A DNA stretch of 64,000 nt from Chinchilla lanigera (GCF_000276665.1 NW_004955418.1:2667628-2731627), one strand, 5' to 3'. Positions 9,613-21,616 are shown, counted from the stretch's first letter. The notes: generated from the sequence alone by a model not told the origin. Made by a program: numbers and translations.

Positions 9613-10294
9613 AATTCAAATTCAGTCATGTTTCTATTCCTGCATAGAATCTGAACAAAGATCCTGATTGCAAACTTCTGTCACTCTTTAAAGCAGAGCT
9701 CATTTTACAACTTTTTAAAATGTTTTTTCAGATTTTGTATTTCCTCATATTAATAACATGCATATTTTCAGGATAGGAAAAGAATACCTGCAAAATGAAT
9801 ACATATCCTAAATGTAAGTTAAATCCCTTGGTTAGGCTTCTTTACTACATTTGACTAGCTTTTCCTTCTAGTCTCCCAGTTAATTCCTTACCCCAAACAC
9901 ACTCCCCTGGCAGAGTTACAGGCTCACTGCACCCATCTCTTCTTCCGCTGACTTCCCAAAATGATACATTATCATTTTGCTGTCAAGAGGTTAGTTGCCT
10001 TAAGAGGGCTGGGGAAACGTGCTAGAAAGGGTGGATCTACTATCTTATGGGGGAACTGTTCAATCCTCCTATGAGGTAAGAGAGAACACTAAACTCATAA
10101 TGTCAGATGCTCATCAACCAAAAACAGTCAGTCCATATGCAAACTAAGTAGTAGGTGAGACTGTGGCGTCAAGGCTCACCCTTACTTTCCATCTCACCTG
10201 AAGTATAATCCGTGAACTAATTCCTGGAAATATGACAGTGTCTTCAGTTTCCGTTGTATTTCTCCTGTTTGGCATCCACTATGAGTTCAATCAT
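9613..10294. other. No gene recognised
   Basis: Mixed-composition sequence with no exon, RNA gene or repeat that I can name. Confidence 0.4.
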
Positions 10295-10728
10295 GTTGCC
10301 CAAAAGTCCTATGTGGACATCCCAACCTCTAGTATCAATAATGTGACCTTAAGTGAAAGCAAGTCTGTTGCAGATATAATTAAGTTAAAAATGACATCAC
10401 AGTGCAGTGGATAAGGCAACCCAATAAGGCTGTTGTCCATACAAGATGATGATTAGGTGTCGAGGGAGAGACTGCCCCGGGAGGACAGAGACAGAGATTA
10501 GATTTATGAGCTGCAAGCCAAGAAATGCCAGCTTTTTCCAGCAAGCCATCAGAAGAGCTGGGAAAAGGCAAGCAAGGCTTTGTATACAGGTTTTGGAGGA
10601 AGCATGGCCTGCTGATACCATGGTTTGGGATTTAGTCTTCAGAACCATAAGTCAATAAATTTCTGTTGTTTTAAGCCACTCACTCTGTGGTGCTTTATTA
10701 CAGTTGTCCTAGGAAATTAATGAATACA
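10295..10728 (+). mobile_element. MLT1-type MaLR LTR
   Basis: Landmarks in order: aatgtgaccttaagtgaaag, ttgcagatataattaagtta, gcaagccaagaaatgccagc, then aataaatttctgttgtttta, agccactcactctgtggtgc and ctaggaaattaatgaata. This is the known order of an MLT1 LTR, diverged. The apparent ORFs inside it are incidental. Confidence 0.85.
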
Positions 10729-10764
10729 CCATAATGTGTATATGGCGGGACCTGCAGTAGAGGG

Positions 10765-10925
10765 AAGAAATGGGGCAGGCACCGAGGAATCCTAGACTAC
10801 TTCCCCAGCTTGGCAGCAAACCAGCTGCAAAACCTCAGGACAGTCACCAAACAACAGTTTCCTCATCTATATAGACAAAGCTAATGATAGCTGCCCTGCC
10901 TACCTTTGAGACCTGCAATGATAGC
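10765..10925 (+). mobile_element. MIR SINE
   Basis: It reads cttccccagcttggcagcaa, acagtttcctcatctatata, taatgatagctgccctgcct: the sense MIR core. Confidence 0.65.
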
Positions 10926-11927
10926 TAACAACTATTTGTTCAGTGATGTTGTGACCAAAAGACCAAAGGGCAGGGTTATTGCCTCGGGGAATTTTACAGT
11001 CTGGCTGAGAAGCCAAGGCACTTTACTGTGATAAGATAAGTAGCAGAGGCCAAGTGCCAAGTGTGTGGTTTGGATCTTATTCACTAGTGATGCTGAAAGA
11101 AAGAAAGATCCTGTGGACTGACTGGAGAAGGGGACTCCATGAAGGACACTCGTAGAGAAGGAATTTATTAGGATTTTGGATACCTATAGGACCTCCAGGA
11201 GAACACTCAACATTATGCACGTAACTGATACTAAGAAGCCAACACTGTAGCACTGCTGGATATAGAAACCAAAGTTGGGACTGCCAGTACCACTTGACCC
11301 AGACACTGGATGATGTCACTGCTGCCCTTGGAAACTAGATAGAGTTGCTATCACTGTCACAATTCTCTACATGATGGAAGGCCACTTCATCTTCACAGTA
11401 CTACCTTTCAACCTCAAGTCTGGAATCAGGGCAAATAATTGACACAACCCAGTAATACAGTAATACCCTAGCTGCATGTTGTCAAGTGGAAATAGAATGT
11501 AAGCCACACATATAATTTTAAATTTTCTTAGTAGCTACGTTAAGGAAGGTTTTCTTCAAAACGCAGGTGAGATTAATTTTGATAATTATTTTATTTAACA
11601 CAATCTATCCAAAATATAATCATTTTAACATGGACTCTAGCCAATCTAATTAACAGGGAGGCCAGGAAAATGAATGCAGTACGTGAACTTTCTGTTCCCA
11701 TAGTGAAAGATGGATTCCTACGAGGAGGACAATTTCCTAGATAATAGAAGGTGCTGATGTAGTTTTGCAAATGGAAGATAAAACTGAAAGAAAATCAAGA
11801 CTGGATTGTAAAGGATGGAAAATGATAAACTGAGAACTTTTAAACATTAATTTTGTCGTGTAGTGATGGGGTAATCTGAAAGTTTGTGAACCAAAAATGT
11901 ACTTGAAAGTTTAAAGAGAGACTCATG
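10926..11927. other. No gene recognised
   Basis: Ordinary, diverged non-coding sequence. The ORF at 11077-11319 minus has no recognisable domain. Confidence 0.4.
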
Positions 11928-12085
11928 CAAGCAAGGTGTGGCAGCACATACCTGTAATCCCAGTGCTTGGAAAGCTTAGGCAGGAGGGTTGCTGAATTTG
12001 AGCCCACGTTGGACGACTTAGTCACTTAGCAAGGTTTGGGGATGTAATTTGGTACAAAGACAGGCTTTGATTGAGCCCCTGTAGT
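11928..12085 (+). mobile_element. Composite B1+ID SINE, degraded
   Basis: B1-like start (caaggtgtggcagcacatac, ctgtaatcccagtgcttgga) followed by a degraded ID-like part (tttggggatgtaatttggta). It runs directly into a CA microsatellite, which probably grew from its tail. Confidence 0.7.

Positions 12086-12088
<3 letters not shown>

Positions 12089-12118
<30 letters not shown>
12089..12118. repeat. (CA)n microsatellite
   Basis: About 14 CA units, then a cgcatgcgcaagca transition. It abuts the degraded composite SINE on its left. Confidence 0.95.
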
Positions 12119-12120
<2 letters not shown>

Positions 12121-12275
12121 TGCGCAAGCACAGAATCATGCAGGCATAGGTAATGAATTGAAGAACATTTGAATGGAATTAGAAATCCTGAGGTTTAGTT
12201 ATGCTTCCCATATGTCCAGCCTTAGGCCAGTCGCCCCTCTGGATTTCTCTTTTTACCTTCAGAAATGAGGCTAAG

Positions 12276-12371
12276 GGGCTGGGGATTTAGCTCAGCGGCA
12301 CAGTGCCTGCCTGGCAAGTGCGAGGTTGTGAGTTTGATTCCCAGTACCGGAAAACAAACAAACAAACAAAA
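12276..12371 (+). mobile_element. ID-like SINE
   Basis: It reads ggctggggatttagctcagc, gcctgcctggcaagtgcgag, gtgagtttgattcccagtac, then a (caaa)n tail. It is flanked by agaaatgaggctaa / agaaatggggctaa, a 14-bp target-site duplication with one mismatch. Confidence 0.95.
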
Positions 12372-12469
12372 AGAAATGGGGCTAATATCTATTTCAGGCT
12401 TCTTAGAAGGATTATATGAAATAAATACATGTAAAAATGCCTTGTACTTGGTACAGTATAGTATTCAAG

Positions 12470-12940
12470 TTCTCCAGAGAAACAATGTATTTATAATACA
12501 TGAAGATTATTAAAAAAAAAAGATTATTATAGGAATTTATTATAGGATTTGGCCTTCTGGGGTCACTAAGTCCCATGATTTATTATAGGAATTGGCTTTA
12601 TGAAAGCCAAGAAGGCCCATGGTTTTCTATCTGCAATTGGAGAACTAGGAGAGCCCGTAATGTAATTCAGTCAAAGTCTAAAGCCTGAGAATTGAGGGGT
12701 GGGGGTAGCAGTTAAGTCCTGGTCTGAGTCTGAGAGCCCAAAGAACCAGAAGTGTATGAGTCCAAGGTTAAAGAAGCTGCCCATCCACGCTGGTGATTGT
12801 GATCTTTACTCAGCCTATCAATTCAAATATTAATCTCTTCTGAAGACACCCCTCAGACACACTGAAATAATGTTTTACCGGCTATCAGGGCATCCCATAT
12901 CCTAGTCAAGTTGATACATAAAATTAACTTGCAAGCACTC
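12470..12940 (-). mobile_element. Old mammalian LTR-like element, antisense
   Basis: The left end gttctccagagaaacaatgt and right end tagtcaagttgatacataaa, with gaattggcttta and ttaatctcttctgaagacac between, fit an old mammalian LTR whose sense strand ends ...tctctggagaacc. The exact family is uncertain. A related sense copy is at 61936-62440. Confidence 0.6.
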
Positions 12941-13864
12941 AAATGTTACTTAAATCTGAATGAATGTGAGTATTTGGTTAGACATTTAGATAAATGGCAA
13001 AGAGGTTGGATTATTTCCCAGAAGCCAAGAAGAAATATAAGGTAAGAGCCCTGAAAATGTATATTTCAGATGTCTTTATTATGTTTCAGTGTGGACAAGA
13101 TAAAATGTGAACTTATTTCCCAGAAAGCCCCTTTCTCCCTTGAAGTCTTTCTGGTCATCCTTGGCTAGAGGTCATGTCTCTTCCCATTGCCTGTCATTCT
13201 CCTCGGGGTAATAGGATGTTGTTGTTTGTTGGACTCAAGCCTTGCCTTCTTCACTAGATGCATACATGAGGCCATAGACCATGCCTTATCCATCTTTGTG
13301 GCTGTCACTCCCAGTGTCCTGAGCTGAAAGCATCCAAACAAACAACATTGATGAAATTTAATAATTTTAGTAACTAGATGATGAATACTGTAAGTGTTCT
13401 CTATATCATTCTTAGTACTTTGGTATGTGCTTATAAATTTTCATGATAAAATTTTAAGAAGACATCCAAGAAATTTCTGCTTTAAAATGGTGAACTATTT
13501 AATTTCCTACTATCTCACTAAAATGTCAGTAGTGTGGCTTAATTTTTGGTGAAACCAATCAATGTCAAGGATCAAGGACCATCACCTGTATGGGACCTTT
13601 CTAAGGTCCAGGTCCCATAAGATGCCTTACAATCTGTTCATTAGTTTCTGTGAAAGCTACCAAAATAACATACCTCAGCTACAATTGGCTGAGGGCATTA
13701 TCTCTTTCTACTCTGACTTACCCTCTGTCTTAATTCTCTTTGTGTCAGGTGATATTAGAGTGGCTGCAGTAATTTGGGGCTTTAGCCAAGGTAAAGTTGA
13801 ATTTGTAATTTAATTTGTTTGAATTTATTAGAGGTTAGTTATGTGATTCATAGTCATTTCTGTG
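12941..13864. other. No gene recognised
   Basis: The ORF at 13562-13813 plus (83 codons) has no recognised domain. No repeats were identified with confidence. Confidence 0.4.
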
Positions 13865-13881
13865 TGTAGTGTATTATTGTT

Positions 13882-13988
13882 TTGGTTTTTTTTTTTTTTT
13901 TTTTTTTTTTTTCCGGTACCGAGAATCAAACTCACGACCTTGCGCTTACCAGGCAGGCGCTGTGCTACTGAGCTAAACCCCCAGCCCC
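13882..13988 (-). mobile_element. ID-like SINE, antisense, young
   Basis: A long T-run, then ccggtaccgagaatcaaact, cacgaccttgcgcttaccag, gctactgagctaaaccccca. A perfect 17-bp target-site duplication, tgtagtgtattattgtt, lies at 13865-13881 and 13989-14005. Low divergence and an intact duplication indicate recent insertion. Confidence 0.96.
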
Positions 13989-14385
13989 TGTAGTGTATTA
14001 TTGTTAACCATCCTAGTGGAGGACTACCTGCCAGGAATACTCAACAGCAGCACACTGTACAACTCCTCCAGCATCATAATACAAAGGTGTGAGGCCAAGA
14101 GGTTGTACTGTTACACGAACATGTCCTATGGCACCTCCAGTATTATGTGTAGTCAGAAGCTAATCTTTAGAAAATTATTCCAAAATTTGTAGGTCATATG
14201 GAAAATAAACCTGGTAGACATTTCCCCTAATGAAAAAAATCTCTAAAGTATTAATAATCTCTAAAAATCCCTAAGGTATCAATAATTTAAAATTTTTGGT
14301 TAATAATATTAGAAGAAATCCTCAATTGTCTATTTAATCTATTAAAATATAAAAATAAAAATCACTGTCCTCAGAAGAACCAACT

Positions 14386-14548
14386 AGGGCTGGGTGTAGT
14401 GGCCTATCCCTGTAATCCCAGCACTTGGGAGACTGGCAGGAGGATTGCCACTAGTTCGAGGCCAGCCTGGGCTACATAGTGAGTTCAAGGCCAGCCTGAA
14501 GTACACAGTGAGATACTGTCTCTAAAAAGAAAAAAAAAAAAAAAAAAA
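14386..14548 (+). mobile_element. B1-like SINE with internal duplication
   Basis: It reads gggctgggtgtagtggccta, gaggccagcctgggctacat, agtgagttcaaggccagcct, gagatactgtctctaaaaag and an A-tail. The flanks agaagaaccaacta / agaagagccaatta are consistent with a slightly diverged target-site duplication. Confidence 0.93.
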
Positions 14549-14749
14549 AGAAGAGCCAATTAAAGATCATCCAGAACTGGCCACCACCAAAGGCAGGGCA
14601 AAAGTACAAAAGTATCATCAGGCAGTAAAATAATGCTCATATTATATTATTTTTCCACATTTTGTCATACTTGTAGATTCTTGTCTGTATCTTAAAATTT
14701 ATAATTTATTGGAATTTGTTTTCTCATTCTAAAGAAATATTTCACTTTC

Positions 14750-15122
14750 TTACCTAAATTTATATTCATAATTTTGTATTTTTTCTTATGAACAATCTGG
14801 AAGAGATTGTATAAGATTGATGCTAATTTTCAAAATGTTTGGTAGAGTTCTCCAGTTGAAGCCATCTGGGTCTGGAGATTTCTTCTCCCAGAGTATTTTA
14901 ATGACTGGTTCAGTTTCTTAAATGATTATAGGACTATTCTGTTTCATATTGTTTGAGCTTTGGTACTTTGTGGCTTTTGAGAATTGGTCCAGTTTTTGAA
15001 GTTGTTGAATTTATAAGTGTCTGTGGAATTCTCTTATTATTCTTTTAATGGCTGTAAGAACTGTAATGATACTCTCTTTAATGACTGATATTAATGATTT
15101 CTGTCTGTTCCAGTTTTGTGTA
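14750..15122 (-). mobile_element. L1 ORF2 fragment, antisense
   Basis: The plus strand shows gttctccagttgaagccatc followed by tgggtctggagatttcttct, the complement of the conserved L1 reverse-transcriptase segment, plus T-rich flanks. It is full of stops and too short to be active. Confidence 0.7.
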
Positions 15123-15123
15123 T

Positions 15124-15212
15124 GTTGGAGGGGCTTGCTGGTGATTGAACAAGGGCTTTGTGCACGCTAAGCATGTGCTCTACCTCCAAGCTCATACCCT
15201 CAACCCCTGGAA
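15124..15212 (-). mobile_element. ID-like SINE, antisense, old
   Basis: ggggcttgctggtgattgaa, caagggctttgtgcacgcta, agcatgtgctctacctccaa: the inverted ID pattern, more diverged than the young ID copies here. It abuts the L1 fragment. Confidence 0.7.
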
Positions 15213-15575
15213 TAATTTTTCATTCATAGTACAGTACAATAAACTATCCTTCTAAGCACTACCTATTAAAGGTTTTCACCTAAAGTAATTGAACATTATA
15301 AAGTTAGCAGATAGAAATACTGTGATTTTCCATCTAATAGCAGGAAAAAGAAAACACTCCATCTGCATAGAAATTAATAATTCATCATATCTAATTCCTG
15401 GATATCTGGCTTTTAAATAAAACTGAGCATAACTATATTATGTTGCTTGGCTTTTTGAAATTGAAAATTCTATTTATTCTTCTAGTCACTAAAGGAACAC
15501 ACTGATGTAATTTGAATGTCAAGTTGATAAGGGTTTGTCTACATTATATTTTATACTACCAAAGTAAAATATATT

Positions 15576-17899
15576 TGTCCCTTCCTGGTCACTGAGACAA
15601 TACCCAACACCTACAACTTAAAGGAGGAGAGGTTTACTTTGGCTAATGTTTCAGTCCAGGGTTGGCAGGCTCCAAGGTAGGACAGGATGGCAGACAGGAG
15701 TAGCAGAGGAAAATCTGCTCACCTCATGGGACCCAGGATGCAAAGGGCAATGGGAAGGGCCAGGAAGAGTAATATACCCTTCCATATGACACCCAAAGTG
15801 ACCCGCCTCTTCTGACCAGACTGGTGCTAGCAAGTCAGCTATAAGCCCCATAATCCAGTCATCTTTCAGAAGCCTCACCTATGAGTGGATGAGGCTATAG
15901 GGGACAATGTAGATCTAAACCATAACATTCTGTCCCTGGCCTCCAAAAGATTCATGTGCATGTCTTTATTCAAAAAGCATTTAGTTCATCTCTAAGAGTT
16001 GCTGAAGTTCTAACAGTTTCACCATTTCTGAAAAGTCCAAATCCAAAGTCTCTTCTGAGTTTTAAGGCAAACTCTTAGATGTGAGCCTCTGTAAAAATAA
16101 AAAAGAAAGTTAAGCACTGTCAACATACAATGGCATAGAGGAAACATTTCCATTCAAAAATGGAAAAATAGGGGGATAGAAACTGATGGAACCAAAGCAT
16201 GATTGAAATCCATCAGAGCAAACAGTAAATCCTGTAGCTCCGAGTCCAGTACCTGGGGCAAGTTGTTGCAAAAGTGAACTCCAAAGGATTTAAATGGTCC
16301 CATCCCAATGGCATTGCCAGTGGTTGAAGCCCTCATGGATTCTCCTGTGGGCTGGCTTTGCTCATTCCTTGTAGCTTTCCACACCAGACATTCCACATTC
16401 CTGGTGTCTCCAACTTCCTAGAGTTTTTACTGCACTTTTAACTTCACTCTCATAGCTCCATGCTTTGCCCTTTCAGTGGCACACTATTTGGCCTCAAAGG
16501 CCTTCTTCTCTGAAATCTTGGTGGAAGCCTCCCTGATCCCACAACTCTTGTATCCTATGTACCCCTAAAACCAGCACCATATGGATGACTCCAAGTACTG
16601 TTACCAGCTCAAGCTGTAACAAGGCTCCCTCAAATCATGGTTGTACCTGTCTCTGAGTACGTGGAGGGCTGAGCAGTATGAACTGAATTCCAGAGAACCA
16701 GTTTCCTAGGTAGCTATTGTCAAGCAGAGTGCCCAAAGGCCCTTCTCAAAGCAGTTTTTCACTTTTTCAGTTTTGAGGCTGCTACGAATGGAGCCTTGCT
16801 GGTTCCTCATATGCTCTCAGACCGTCTTTCTTATTGTCCTGCTGTAAGGTACTTGGATTCTCTCTCTCTTTTTTTTTTTTTGTTGTTGTTTTGTTTTGTT
16901 TTCCGGTACTGGGAATCAAACTCACCACGTTGCGCTTGCCAGGCAGGCGCTGTACTACTGAGCTAGATCCCCAGCCCCTGGATTCTCTTTAGTGCTAATC
17001 TTCTCAGTAACCAAGATTTTCTCTGTTCCATCTTTGTGAGAAATTTTCTTCTGGCAAAACTGAAAACTTTTAAAGAGAGCTTTTGCTTCTTATTTCTCTG
17101 TATAAACCTAGCCAAAAGCAGCAAACAGTATCCATGCCACAGCCTGAACAGAGGATTGCTTTGAAATTTCCTCTGCCAGAATAATTAGTCCACCATTCTT
17201 AATTTCAATCTCTTGTAAAGTCTCAGGACATGAGTAAAGTGCTAATTTCTTCTGTAGACAATTTTTCCTCCAAAGCATAACACACACTGTCTGGAGTCCA
17301 GCTGCCAATGGACTCCTTCTTCCCAACTGGAAACTCCTGAGCATGGTCTTTCATATCTGTATTTCTATCAGCATTATGGTTTCTGAACTCTGATCAGAAT
17401 CTCCCATCGAGCTCAGTTTATGGAATTCTATGGTTGCTTCTCCAGTCTGTACCTTCAAACATTTCCAAAGTCCTCCAGTGAATCAGTTCCAAAGACTGCT
17501 GAACTACATGTGGTCAGGTGTAGTCCCAGAAACACACCGTTTCTCCAGTACCAAAACCTTTCTCAGTTGATGAGAAACAAAACTGAACACTTGTAATTTA
17601 CAGGAGGAAAAAATGTTTCAATCCAGAGTTGGCTGCCTCCAAGGCAGGGCGGTGAGGCAGAGAGGCATAGCAGAGGAATATCTGCTCACCTCGCAATGTC
17701 TGGGAAGCAGAGGGTGAAGGGAGAAGCCAGGAAGGGAGATGTACACTTCCAGGCCATGACCCTAGCAACCCTCCTGTTCTGAGCAGACCCTGCCTCCCAC
17801 TAGCAAGTCGCCTATAAGCCCTAGCAATACAATCACCTTTCAAAAGCCCCACCTATGAATGCATGAAGCTTTGGGGGACATTTTCATTTGAACCACATT
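15576..17899 (-). mobile_element. MaLR-type LTR retrotransposon with both LTRs
   Basis: Two direct LTR copies flank about 1.6 kb. The 3' LTR (15576-15927) starts tgtcccttcctggtcactga and ends ccataaca on the plus strand; the 5' LTR is about 17558-17899. Both contain a purine-rich aggaggag/aggaggaa block, ggctgcctccaaggcaggg or its variant, and a shared tail with caagtc and cccacctatga or cctcacctatga. The minus-strand purine run ggaggccagggacagaa beside the 3' LTR looks like a polypurine tract. The internal part has no recognisable gag, protease or polymerase, as known for non-autonomous MaLR elements. A 78-codon minus ORF at 17108-17344 has a homologue at 31167-31511, so it is shared internal sequence. 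LTRs are visibly diverged, so it is old. Confidence 0.75.
16866..16977 (-). mobile_element. ID-like SINE nested in the MaLR element
   Basis: A T-rich tail with tgttgttgttttgttttgtt, then ccggtactgggaatcaaact, gcgcttgccaggcaggcgct and gagctagatccccagcccc. A ttggattctct-like duplication flanks it. It is younger than its MaLR host. Confidence 0.93.
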
Positions 17900-18077
17900 T
17901 ACTATAAAAAAATTTGGACATTCCAGAAAATCACCAAGAAAAAAAACCCTCACCATCTAAGATAATTGTTAATTTTTTGAAGACTATCTTCCCAGATTTA
18001 CTTTAAAAACAAAAGGAGTTTTAGAAAACAGCTTTTCCCTCATTGGGAAATCATTTTTAAAAATCCATTCCATGAGT

Positions 18078-18234
18078 TTTTTTTTTTTTTTCTTTTTGAG
18101 ACAGGGTCTCGCTATGCAGTTCAGGCTGGCCTTGTGCTCACTTTGTAGCCCAGGATGGCCTTGAACTCACAATGATCTTCCTGCCTCAGCCTTCTGAGTG
18201 CTGGGATTACAGGTGTGCACCACCACACCTGGCT
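18078..18234 (-). mobile_element. B1-like SINE, antisense
   Basis: A T-run, tttttgagacagggtctcgc, aggctggccttgtgctcact, cccaggatggccttgaactc, gtgctgggattacaggtgtg, ending caccacacctggct. Confidence 0.95.
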
Positions 18235-18279
18235 GTAAGGATCTCTTTGAGCATTCTTAATTTTGTCCTTCAGCAGTCT

Positions 18280-18627
18280 TTAAAACCTAACTAACTTACA
18301 AGGTGTGACTCCACTATACCAAAAGAAAACCAAAACATTCATTTCACTGAAATCCACATTCATTTCTTCATACAGTTTATGGTTTGGCTGATGATATTGA
18401 TAATTCAGCCCTAACAGCCAGTCTGAATAACTCAGGGGAACATCCCAGGAGACCAAAGCAGCCCCAGCAGCATATTGAGAGTAGTGTGGTTTAAGAGAGA
18501 CAACATCTTTCCATCCCCACTCTTCACATTGCCATTTCTGCCCCAGAGTTTGGGTTGGAGGAAGGGCTGATAGACTTACACCAGGGTCTGTGGTAGGCTT
18601 AAGCAAGCTCAAAGAAATGAGACACAC
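18280..18627 (-). other. Unassigned 115-codon ORF
   Basis: An open minus-strand frame with no recognised domain. It has several W and Y residues (for example QKWQCEEWGWKDVVSL) and an acidic patch. No promoter, splice-site set or polyadenylation context supports translation, and the region is surrounded by mobile elements. It may be a relic of an LTR-element internal region or chance. Low confidence that it is a gene. Confidence 0.15.
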
Positions 18628-18720
18628 GATTGTGAAATTTCAGAGATTTTATGAGCTGACTGTGCTTATGAAGCACAGCCATTATTAAAAATTAAATGTT
18701 ATAAAATTATAATTGAAAAC

Positions 18721-18826
18721 AAAGCTAACAAGTTATATTGAAATAAGTACTCAATAAGTACTAATAAGTACTCAAAGCTAATAAGTTGTATTGAAATAAG
18801 TACTCAATAAGTACTAATAAGTACTC
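18721..18826. repeat. Two-copy 53-bp tandem duplication
   Basis: Copies at 18721-18773 and 18774-18826 differ by two bases. Each unit itself contains ataagtactc and aataagtact sub-repeats, so slippage is a likely origin. Confidence 0.93.
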
Positions 18827-19147
18827 AAAGCCCATCAGTTAAAAATTATTTTTACTGCATCTTGTGATTTCCTATGGCCTAATAATCTTCCACGTACTAT
18901 GTGTATATGGTGGAAATTCTGTATAATGTGCTTGAGGACCTCTTTTCTTAATTGTGTTCAGTGATGTCACAGTGGTAGTTTGAAATTTGCAAGTTATAGA
19001 AATCAACAAATAATGGAAACATGGCCTGGATTTATTGTTTTGTTGTTTAGGTATGGAGAAAACGTTAATATTGTAGGTTAAACTTAAAAGTATACCATGT
19101 TTATTGTTGCTACATCATGAATAGCACAAAAACCAAGGAAATATTCT

Positions 19148-19970
19148 TTGAGTATTCAAAAACAATTATCAAATTCATTAAACAGCAATATATGTGCACC
19201 CGTGTTTATAGCAGCACAATTTGTCCTAGCTAAATCTTGGAAACAACCCAAATGCCCATCAACTGAGGAAGGGATAAAAAAGATGTGTTTTATGGTTGAT
19301 ACATTGTGTCAACTTGGGGAGTCTAGAGGTTTGGCTAAGTGACCCAGCAGGGAGCTAGGGTGCTTACTTTGTATTCATTCTGAGTCTGTGGAAGAGGAGG
19401 GTGTAAAGATTATGTGAGTGCTACACGTCCCCTGGGTGGGGGTAGCCTTTTCACAATATAAGGGAGGGAAAGAGGCTTGTTGCTCCCCCCGCCTTTTGCT
19501 CTCTTTGCTTTGCTGTCTTTCACCGCCGTGAACTATTGCCCTCTGCCATGTGCCACTTTACCTCAGAGCCAGCCAAGTATGGACTGAAACCTCCATAAAC
19601 TGTAAGCTAAATAAACCTTTCCTTACTTAATTTTGGGTGTTGGGTATTTTATCTCAGCAATGAAAGAAAAGTAACCAAGACAATGTGGTATTTTTATACA
19701 ATGGAGTATTAGTCAGCTATAAAAAGAGGCTTTTATAGGTAAATGGATCCAACCAGAGACGATATTCATGTGAAATAAATCAGACTTGCATGTATAAACA
19801 TTATATTGTCTCCCTAGGGTAAGAACCTGAAAAAGTAAATAAAATCTGAATGGTACAATAGATACCGTGAAAGGGAAAGAAACTGCTTAAAGGAAAGGAG
19901 CAATTGGGACAAAGAAGAGGAGAAAAGAAAAAAAGACAGAAGGGGAAAAAAATACATATATATACATACA
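19148..19970 (+). mobile_element. L1 3' end, split by a solo LTR
   Basis: The left part carries tttatagcagcacaatttgt, ggaaacaacccaaatgccca, tcaactgaggaagggataaa. The right part resumes at 19683 with atgtggtatttttatacaat and ggagtattagtcagctataa, then continues gaaataaatcagactt. This is the conserved L1 ORF2 3' end and 3' UTR. The break at 19287/19683 is filled by an LTR. Confidence 0.85.
19288..19682 (+). mobile_element. Solo MaLR-like LTR inside L1
   Basis: A 395-bp insertion flanked by a perfect 5-bp duplication, ATGTG (19283-19287 and 19683-19687), within L1. The 3' block ctaaataaacctttccttac, gggtattttatctcagcaat, gaaaagtaaccaagaca is nearly identical to the end of the LTR at 61314-61689. 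The 5' part (ggttgatacattgtgtcaac) differs from that copy and resembles the old LTR at 61936. Confidence 0.85.
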
Positions 19971-20496
19971 CAGGATAGCTGGGATAATTGTAGTGCTGAT
20001 TTCTACTGGTCTATTGAAAGGAACAGTCAATGCTTAAAAATTTTTTTCTTTTAATTTTTTTTTACCAATTTTGCATGCTTATATCTGATAATCTGAACAA
20101 CTAATTTGAAGACAACAACATGCAATATAACAATTATTGTTGAATTCCTATCATCTTGTTTAGTGAAATTCTGTATGGTTTCTAATGCTTTTTAATTATT
20201 TTTTATTCTCTTTAAAATAAAAACATTCATTCAAGTCACCCATATCATTGACGAATGAGGGAAGTTCTAACACATATCTTTGTTGTTTCTCTTTTATCTT
20301 ACTCATTAATATCAGTGAAGGTATCAACCAAGATTCTTGTGGAAACCATACTTTATTTTCAATGATAGATTGGTTGTAGATGTAAAAGTTCATCAAAAAT
20401 CAGTGAAACATTCTGTGAGAACTAATTGGTATGTAAACATCACATTAAAATATTGCATATTTTACTATTCTTAAATTATAAGATATGTACTCTCTC

Positions 20497-20608
20497 TCTT
20501 TCTGGGGGGTTGTGGTGGGACTGAACCCAGGGGTTTGTACATGCTAAGCACACACTCTCCTACTGAGCTACATCCCCAGTGTATCTCCTACTGAGCTATA
20601 CCCCCCCT
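20497..20608 (-). mobile_element. ID-like SINE, antisense, with a small end duplication
   Basis: It reads gttgtggtgggactgaaccc, gtttgtacatgctaagcaca, tcctactgagctacatcccc, and then the segment tctcctactgagctataccc is repeated, a local duplication of the SINE 5' end. Confidence 0.75.
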
Positions 20609-20649
20609 AATCAATATGTTCTCTTTACTTACTTATTTTTCTTGGTTTA

Positions 20650-21060
20650 AGGATTAATTTTTTTTTTTATTAATTAAGGGTATTGGTACCTTTTAGGTAT
20701 ATATAATGATCACATTCATCATAGGGAATTTATACCTGTACATAGTATAACTTGATTCTTTTTTTCCCCAGTCCCCTAACCTCCATCCAGCCCCTCTTTC
20801 TTGCCTTTTTTACCTAAGATTGTTTCCATTTTTCCTTCTTTTCTCATTTATTTCTTTTCCCTTCCTTCTTCTCCCTCTCCCCTCTTCCTAGTTTCCCTTC
20901 CCATTTGAACATTTTCTTCCTATTTCATAATATCTATTATACATTTTGGTTTTTATTTATACTTACAGTTTCCTCACACCAGAGAAACAATGTGGTATTT
21001 ACACATATGTGTCTGATTTATTTCACTTAAGAGTATGTTCTCAAGGTGCATCCATTTTAA
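20650..21060 (-). mobile_element. L1 3' UTR, antisense
   Basis: It starts with a T-run (the inverted tail). The segment gtgtctgatttatttcactt near 21010 is the complement of gaaataaatcagac in the sense L1 at 19780, so the two are the same L1 family in opposite orientation. Its pyrimidine-rich middle (tctccctctcccctcttcct) is the inverted purine-rich 3' UTR. Confidence 0.75.
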
Positions 21061-21154
21061 ATTATTTATTTTTAGGAAAATTTGGGCTTCTGCTTTAAAT
21101 TACTTATGATAACTTGCTTAAGTTTCTCTGCAAGCATTTGCCTCTTTAATGTCA

Positions 21155-21423
<269 letters not shown>

Positions 21424-21575
21424 TCACCTTTCTTTCCAAGGGTTGTGCTGACTGAGTAGCAAAATGCACTTTAACTTTTAAGGGTGGGTATGTAAAATGT
21501 TCACCATGTCCTTTGGAATTACTCATTTCTGCAGTTTAACTAGTATGTGCTCTATATCTGTAACATTTGAAAGAA

Positions 21576-21576
<1 letters not shown>

Positions 21577-21613
<37 letters not shown>
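21577..21613. repeat. (TG)n microsatellite
   Basis: About 18 uninterrupted TG units. Confidence 0.97.
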
Positions 21614-21616
<3 letters not shown>

